From Babylonia areolata (taxonomy: Eukaryota > Mollusca > Gastropoda > Neogastropoda > Buccinidae), in contig NC_134905.1 of assembly GCF_041734735.1 (NCBI RefSeq), positions 12,051,214-12,115,213 on the forward strand: 64,000 nt of DNA, in the 5' to 3' direction. The translations under genes were made by a program, and so were the position numbers. This document shows positions 47,235-64,000 of this stretch, in pieces (position 1 is the stretch's first letter; each line of letters opens with the position of its first letter). The notes beneath the pieces were generated by a model that was not told where the DNA came from, did not search any database, and worked only from the letters and a program-made list of their open reading frames with translations.

Positions 47235-47322
47235 AGTGCCTCCATCCTTGTAGACCTCTGCTGGTATGGAGTCTGAGCCAGGTGCTTTGCCACTGGATAG
47301 CAGACGAATTGCTTTCTGGGTC

Positions 47323-48267
47323 TCAAGAGGTGTTGGCCAGTGCTTCGTTGATGGGGACTTGTGGGAGACGGTCTATGGCTTCATCATTTATGGAGGAAGG
47401 GCGATTTAAGACACTGTTGAAGTGCTGAGCCCAGCGTTCGAGAATTTTCTCCTTCTCGGTGATCAAGGTATTCCCATCTGCACTGAGGAGGGGGGATGAT
47501 CCTGAGGATGTGGGGCCGTAGACTTCTTTTAAGGCATCATAGAACCTCTTCATATCGTGCCTGTCAGCATATCCCTGGATCTCATCAGCTTTGTCACTCA
47601 GCCACTTATCCTGCATCTGGCGTAACTTTTGCTGAACAGTCCTGCGGATGGCATCGTACACATCCTTTTTTGATGTGGACTTTGGGTTGCTCAGGTAGGC
47701 TTGATGCAGACGGCGTTTCTCATCCAGAAGCTGCTTGATTTCATCACAGTTTTCATCAAACCAGTCTTTGTGCTTTCTGGACATGGGTCCCAGGGTCTCT
47801 GAAGCTGTACTATAGATCAGCTCACGCAGGGTCCTCCAGTCAGACTCCACATTCTGGTTGTCCAGAGAGGCGGATTCCAGACGATCTTCCAGCAGCTCCA
47901 CAAAGGACTGTTTGATGGTGATGTTTTTCAGCTTAGCGATGTTGAGCCGTTTTGGAGCCTTCTGGCCTTGGGGGCGTCTCTTGGGCTGGATTCGAATATT
48001 CAGCTTCGAGACTACAAGGCGATAGTCTGTCCAACACTCGGCGCCGCACATGGTCTTTGTTACACGTACATCTTGCCTATCCCTTTTCCTGACGATGACA
48101 TAATCGATGAGATGCCAATGCTTTGAGCGAGGGTGCATCCATGACGTCCTGTTACGGGTAGGGAGGCAGAAAACTGTGTTGGTTATCAGCAGTTCATGCT
48201 CTGCACAGGTCTGAAGCAAAAGCAATCCATTTGGGTTGCAGTGGCCCACACCGTGCTTTCCAATCAC
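47323..48267 (-). CDS. LINE endonuclease C-part, linker and start of RT (314 codons)
   Basis: Reads HELLITNTVFCLPTRNRTSW, HLIDYVIVRKRDRQDVRV and AECWTDYRLVVSKLNIRI. The last corresponds to WTDHRL in the sister copy, with Tyr replacing the His of the catalytic Asp-His pair, so nuclease activity is doubtful. It continues with KHKDWFDENCDEIKQLLDEK and LKEVYGPTSSGSSPLLSADG and ends ALANTS, where the next frame should begin. Confidence 0.85.
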   Translation of the reverse strand: MIGKHGVGHCNPNGLLLLQTCAEHELLITNTVFCLPTRNRTSWMHPRSKHWHLIDYVIVRKRDRQDVRVTKTMCGAECWTDYRLVVSKLNIRIQPKRRPQGQKAPKRLNIAKLKNITIKQSFVELLEDRLESASLDNQNVESDWRTLRELIYSTASETLGPMSRKHKDWFDENCDEIKQLLDEKRRLHQAYLSNPKSTSKKDVYDAIRRTVQQKLRQMQDKWLSDKADEIQGYADRHDMKRFYDALKEVYGPTSSGSSPLLSADGNTLITEKEKILERWAQHFNSVLNRPSSINDEAIDRLPQVPINEALANTS

Positions 48268-48929
48268 TCCATCCCAGGAGATGTAGTCAGAGCCAGAGCA
48301 TTGAAGTCCCCAAGAATGATGAGCTTGTCTGCTTTAGGTATAGCAGCAATGACAGAGTGAAGGTCCTCGTAGAACTTCGCCTTCACTTCATCCGGGTTGG
48401 TCATGGTTGGGGCGTAGGCACTGACAATGGTGAGGTGCTTCTGGCCAGATGCCAGTGGGAGTTTCATGGTCATAAGCCTATCGTTGACTCCCTTTGGGAT
48501 TCCAGCTAGCTTGCTGACAAGTGCTGTTTTTACTGCAAAACCAACGCCAGCCTCACGTCGCTCTTCGCTTCCTCGTCCACTCCAGAAGAAGGTGTAACCA
48601 GATCCCCGTTCACAGAGCTCGCCTTCACCTGCAAGCCGAGTCTCACTCAAGGCTGCGATGTCAATGTTGTATCTGGCGAGTTCGGATGCAACTAGTGCCG
48701 TTCTCCTTTGGGGTCTGTCCGCGTTATCTCTGTCCAGGAGAGTCCTTATGTTCCAAGAACCAATGGTGAGAGGAACGATCCTTGTTTTTTTCTTTTCTTT
48801 CTCTTTGTTTCGACCGCTGATGTAGGGTCCCCGCCAGCCGCGGTATGCTGGCCAGGGTGATATGGAGCAGGCAATTTTTAGGGCACCTTTTCTAGCCCTT
48901 TCCTCATGCCAGGGAGGTGAGCAGTGCAT
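48264..48929 (-). CDS. LINE 5' leader and endonuclease N-part (221 codons)
   Basis: Contains IVPLTIGSWNIRTLLDRDN (the N-terminal Asn block of APE nucleases), RRTALVASELARYNIDIAAL, SETRLAGEGELCERGSGYTF (catalytic Glu intact), KHLTIVSAYAPTMTNPDE and KLIILGDFNALALTTSPGME. After GDFNA the expected RVG is lost, and the frame ends a few residues later, with a 4-base overlap to the next frame. The length before SWNIRT suggests translation begins well upstream of the nuclease. Confidence 0.85.
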   Translation of the reverse strand: MHCSPPWHEERARKGALKIACSISPWPAYRGWRGPYISGRNKEKEKKKTRIVPLTIGSWNIRTLLDRDNADRPQRRTALVASELARYNIDIAALSETRLAGEGELCERGSGYTFFWSGRGSEERREAGVGFAVKTALVSKLAGIPKGVNDRLMTMKLPLASGQKHLTIVSAYAPTMTNPDEVKAKFYEDLHSVIAAIPKADKLIILGDFNALALTTSPGME

Positions 48930-49620
48930 TCCTAAAGAGGGCTGCTCAGACGCTCAGACGGCTGCCGAGCTCCATCGCTGCTCCTGTCGACGAAGAACGA
49001 CCCTATGGCCTGAGCCGCCTGCGTGCAGGTCTGCGACTGCGACTGCCAGTGTACCCACACCTGTCGTTTCGTCGCTCGCCTGTCGCCACAGGACTTGGGG
49101 GTGATGAAATGATGAAGGATGAAAGGTCATTTTGGATGACTGATGACTTGCGCGATGAGTTTGTTTAAAGTGAAGAGGAGTTGCGCAACGTCAACCTCAC
49201 TCTCTCGTCCGGGTCCACCAATTTCCAGTGGCAAGACTAAGTCGAGACGACTGGAGGATGAGCACGGATGCAGTGGATGACCAAGATATCCTTTCGGTGT
49301 CTCATCTTGCTCTCTGCACTCCACAGTGCGTTGCTGTAACCGCCTTCCTCTCCGTTGAACCGATAGGTTTCTTCCGCAGATTCTGCCGGATCCAGACTTC
49401 GCATGCATGGGTAGACACACCCCGGGGGCCAACTGCGTGTGGCATGCACACAGCACAGTGGAGCTAGATGGCCGTCGGTGGCTCTCCTGAGCCAACGCCC
49501 TTTTATGGATCTCCATAAGGGTGTCTAGCCACCCGCCTCACCAGTCCCGGAAGGGAGCGGTGGGAGTGCCGGTTTAGTCGCCGACAACCCGACCCTGAAC
49601 AGGTTGTACTGGATTACAGG

Positions 49621-50054
49621 TTACCAGTAGCAGATCTAATGACCTGACATACAGTTACATGATACACCAACAAAAGTTTACGTGTTGTGCATGCAGTTGC
49701 TATTTGATTGTATTTGTCTTTAAACTATGACTATATCATTCATTGCAAAGGGGGCACATATACATAAACAATACATTATTATCTGTATGAACAGTTTATC
49801 AAGTTGATCCATCAGTGGAACAGGAAACTCGAAATGAAATTCACAAATTAAAAAAAAAGTGTTTAAAAAACAATTTTTGATTCAGAAAACGTGTGCAACC
49901 ATCACGACATATGAATTTCAAACTTCTCCATTCACATTAAATTTTTTTCTTTTCTTAGAAATAGAACTGAGAAACAAATGGATATAAGAGAAATGAGTGA
50001 ACAGGGACAGGAGACAGTGAGGGGGAGAGAGAGAGAAAGAGGAGAGAGAGAGAG
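49621..50054. other. Intergenic sequence without recognised gene
   Basis: AT-rich. A (GA)n-rich stretch near 50020-50063 precedes the LINE tail fragment. Confidence 0.5.
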
Positions 50055-50170
50055 AGAGAGAGAAAACAAGACAAATTCTTTATTTTCGAGGGTAATAGAT
50101 AAGCACTTGCGCGCTTTTTTTCATCCAGTCCCCGCCCTGAAACAGGGTCTACACTACACAATACTACATT
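50055..50170 (-). mobile_element. LINE 3' end fragment (CR1/L2-like tail)
   Basis: The minus strand reads CCCTGTTTCAGGGCGGGGAC, GCGCGCAAGTGCTTATCTAT, then AATAAAGAATTTGTCTTG. The same sequence with a few changes forms the tail of the larger copy at 50585-51625. It is a second insertion that keeps only the 3' end. Confidence 0.75.
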
Positions 50171-50255
50171 ATATATGTCACTGCATGCACTACACAAGGC
50201 AACTAAAGTCATAGCATGCGAATACACTGATACTACATAAAGGCATAAGCATGGT

Positions 50256-50260
<5 letters not shown>

Positions 50261-50334
<74 letters not shown>

Positions 50335-50455
50335 GGCACAACTGAGCATGGTATTAATAAACGACATGGAAAAAACTCAAACAAACAACAACAACAACAA
50401 CAAAAACACTCAAAAAAACACACACACACTTAGGACACACACACACACACACACA

Positions 50456-50512
<57 letters not shown>

Positions 50513-50600
50513 GCACACTCAAGTTACACTTACACACACACACAACCATGAGAGAGAGAGAGAGAGAGAGAGAGAGACGGAGAGAGAGAGAGAGAGACAA
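50261..50600. repeat. Microsatellite cluster: (AC)36, (AC)n, (CT)n, (GA)n
   Basis: (AC)n at 50261-50332 and about 50431-50457, (CT)n at about 50458-50510, and (GA)n at about 50550-50597, separated by short A-rich and AC-rich spacers. Confidence 0.95.
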
Positions 50601-50817
50601 GACAAGACAAGACAAGACAAATTCTTTATTTCGAGGATAATAGATAAGCACTGGTGTGCTTTTTTTACATCCAGTCCCCGCCCTGAACAGGGTCTACACT
50701 ACACAATATTTAATCAAATGAAAGCATTGTGTTAGTAGAGATACACAACAGAGGAAAAAAATATGCATAAATCAAAACAAAACAACAACCACACACACAC
50801 ACACACGCACACACGAA

Positions 50818-50879
<62 letters not shown>

Positions 50880-51620
50880 ACATACAGGCACTAGCATGGT
50901 GTTAGTAAAATGCATAGGTAAAAAAAAAAAAAGAACAAAAAAAGAACAAAATCAAAGAAACAAACACACACAACACACACCGCATTACACATCAGAATGG
51001 GGGATAGAGGGTGAGGAAGGTTCTGTCAACCATACACATTTGACAAACAGTATCAATAAAATGAACGATTTACATTACACATTATGGCATAAGGTGGGAA
51101 AGGCAATGTTTTTTTAAGGTGGTTGGGCAATGGTGTTGTTTAATTGTTTCTAGGAGTGAGTTCCATGGGGTGGCGCCTGAGGAAACCAGACTGGATTTGA
51201 ACAAGTCAGTTCTTGGAATTGGGATATGGACTTTGGGGGGATTCCTTGATGAATTTACAGAAAATTTGTCTGTTAATGTTGGTGGTGCATTACCTGTCAT
51301 AATCTTTTGCATCATGATTCCTTTATTGTACTTTAATCTACGGATTAGTGGGAGAATATTCGCTTGTTTATAGTCTGAGTCTAAAAGGATAGTCTTTTTA
51401 AGGAGTACCAGCTTGAGCCCCGTTTATGAAGATTCTGTAATGGCTTCATGGTATTCGCACTTGCGGATTCCCATTGTGTTGATGCATAATCTATTGTAGA
51501 CTGAATATGCGCTTGAAAAAATAATTTCCGTGAATGAAGGTCAAGGAATTGTTTGATTTTGGATAGTTGATGGGTTTTCTGTGCTGTCTTTTTGCAAAGG
51601 AAATTCATGTGAGGATTCCA

Positions 51621-51625
<5 letters not shown>
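50585..51625 (-). mobile_element. 5'-truncated CR1/L2-like LINE remnant
   Basis: Minus-strand frames give TAQKTHQLSKIKQFLDLHSR and AHIQSTIDYASTQWESASAN (51608-51381), then TLTDKFSVNSS and IPRTDLFKSSLVSSGATPWN (51315-51082). These are the C-terminal RT blocks seen in many invertebrate CR1/L2-like LINEs. They are followed by a 3' region with an (AC)n run (50821-50878) and the tail AATAAAGAATTTGTCTTGTC repeated as (TTGTC)n. There are several frame breaks, and the upstream RT is absent. Confidence 0.75.
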
Positions 51626-51658
<33 letters not shown>

Positions 51659-52031
51659 ATTTAACTGAAGCCACTGATTTGCGCAAGAGATAAGTGTGGT
51701 GTGCACGATTCCACAGAGAGTTTGTCATCAGGTGATCAGGTAACATGAACGCCACAACACAAATATGGCCCCAAACACTAAGCTGAAAAGTTAATTCTCT
51801 TAAGCGCACAAAACCTCAGCTGACTAAATACCGGCCTAACATAAAGACCAGTCGCAGATGTCCACTCAGCTCCCTGAACCCACACGCCTTCAACCTTCCC
51901 ACTCCTCATGCCCTCCTCACTCACAGATTGAAAACATTCATAGAAGATAAATGGACCAAAGCCGAAAGGAAAAGATAATTCAGTTGATAGGTGGTGGCGG
52001 GAGTTGACCGGATACAAACAAACAAACAAAC

Positions 52032-52063
<32 letters not shown>

Positions 52064-52590
52064 CATCCAACCACAAACAAGCAAGCAGAACAAAAACAAA
52101 GTAAACAAAACAAGCAGACAGAGCAATATGTTAAAGAGGAAACATCGTTTTCCCGGTTGGGATGCTATTTATACACTGCGAACTTGAACACACAGACACT
52201 TATTATTTCTATTTTTTTATATATGTGTGTGCACTTAATGTACATGTATTACAGTGTGCCACTTGAAGTCGGGTAAAAGGGCTGAAATATGTGCAGGTAC
52301 ATTCAATCACCGCCCACCCCTTACCCCCCGCCCCCCGAACTCCAAAATAAATGCCACAAAATGAATGAAATTACTGAAGTGTGTATGTGGAGGGTGAGGG
52401 AGGGGGGGAGGGAATCCACATTTCTTCCCCACCACTCCAATTACGCCTTGTTGTGAACACTACTCAGTACTCATTCCGTCAAAGGTTATGGATACATGCC
52501 ACTGAGATTATGTATTACACGAAAATCATAGGTGTGTGACATGTGCATTTGGTGGTTTCCCTTGAGTCATCTTCACAGTGGAAAAAACAG
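51626..52590. other. FIS1 upstream region
   Basis: Includes a (GA)n run at 51627-51654, an (A)n run at about 52029-52057 and C-rich/G-rich patches near 52312-52336 and 52390-52413. Promoter elements could not be identified by eye. Confidence 0.4.
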
Positions 52591-52611
52591 TAAGGCGAAG
52601 GAAAAGTAAAA

Positions 52612-63534
<10,923 letters not shown>

Positions 63535-63711
63535 GTCAGCTCACCCACTCAGTGCCCAAAGTTCATGTTTCAGAAATCAGATTCTTGTTGTTTGTTTTTG
63601 AAATTACACCTTGTTTGCATGCATATCACAGAACACTTTTTTTTTTAGTTTAATTTTGAAGGTGCTGGTGCATACATCTTCTTTTGTGTGTGTGTGTGTG
63701 TGTATCTTTCT

Positions 63712-64000
63712 TTAACCCCTAGGCTGCCTATATGACGAGATAACTTGTCATGGCAAGCATTTATGCTTTGCTGCCACAATGATGAGATAACTCGTCATCG
63801 AAATATTCTGACTTTTCCCTGCTTTGCATTCAGTTCATTGACAAAAATGCTGGTAGCTTTAGTTTGGGGAATCTTTCTAGATTCTATTCATGGCGAGAAA
63901 CCCCATCTACGTCATGAGGCAGTCCTTTATTTGAACGTTTTGGTTGGGTTACTGGGCACAGTGTTTGCCTGATTCCTCTCCTCGCTCGCTCAACAAAATG
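63712..64000 (+). other. Possible MITE start in FIS1 intron 4
   Basis: TTAACCCCTAGGCTGCC is followed by ATGACGAGATAACTTGTCAT and, 48 bases later, ATGATGAGATAACTCGTCAT, each nearly palindromic. No end is seen before the window edge. Confidence 0.35.

Larger units (their letters stand above)
45490..49620 (-). mobile_element. Near full-length LINE of the 39.6-kb family, few breaks
   Basis: Sense (minus) order: 5' non-coding (about 49620-48930), endonuclease (48929-48264), endonuclease/linker/early RT (48267-47323), RT and C-terminal zinc finger (47234-45591), and a short 3' region. The 3' region ends in a hairpin (CATCGA-GA-TCGATG at 45503-45516) and terminal CCATG, like the LINE ending at 26779. 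There is no polyA tail. About two frame breaks separate the three long frames. No target duplication was found with the 45490 boundary, so the 5' limit is approximate. It is inverted relative to the 39.6-kb copy. Confidence 0.88.

Overview
This is a stretch of animal nuclear DNA. Several things point to a mollusc, most likely a marine gastropod: interrupted genes with consensus GT-AG introns, dense (AC)n, (CT)n and (ATT)n microsatellites, several tRNA-headed SINE families, and a mix of APE-type LINEs with a Harbinger transposon. The species-level guess is inference only. No bacterial features, rRNA, true tRNA gene or CRISPR array was seen, and I recognised no retrovirus, LTR element or Polinton.

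Two host genes run head to tail on the + strand. The first is TMEM256 (DUF423 family), with four coding exons at 5909-6104, 17963-18000, 25466-25546 and 32468-32611, making a 152-residue small membrane protein. The second is FIS1, the mitochondrial and peroxisomal fission adaptor, with coding exons at 52612-52656, 54331-54463, 60121-60200 and 63429-63534. Its last exon, which should carry the tail anchor, lies beyond the window. All the exon phases join cleanly. A further pair of possible minus-strand exons at 1-395 is unassigned.

The introns and the 20-kb intergenic gap are filled with mobile DNA. TMEM256 intron 1 holds an RTE-like LINE (7152-8537, minus) and a decayed L1/Tx1-like LINE (about 9660-13600, minus). 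Intron 2 holds a complete-ended 4.1-kb PIF/Harbinger transposon (20877-25008) with TTA target duplications, a DDE transposase and an antiparallel MADF-type DNA-binding protein. Intron 3 holds a 5'-truncated LINE with one open RT frame (26779-28935, minus). The intergenic region holds two copies of one LINE family in tail-to-tail inverted arrangement (39.6-43.0 kb plus, 45.5-49.6 kb minus) on either side of an 820-bp (ATT)n array. FIS1 intron 2 holds a full-length I/Nimb-like LINE with RNase H and a 12-bp target duplication (54983-59369, minus). A degraded RTE-like LINE lies upstream of TMEM256 (1375-3230). Older CR1/L2-like fragments, at least nine SINE copies and MITE-like pieces fill much of the rest.

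A recurring theme is recent short tandem duplication, often inside these elements. Cases include a 39-bp array in a LINE frame, a 41-bp five-copy array built from a SINE's B-box segment, a 286-bp duplication in the Harbinger transposase, and 18-, 37-, 58-, 80-, 109- and 183-bp duplications elsewhere. The host genes act independently. TMEM256 is a small multi-span membrane protein of poorly known role, and FIS1 is an outer-mitochondrial-membrane TPR adaptor. Nothing in the window links them functionally.
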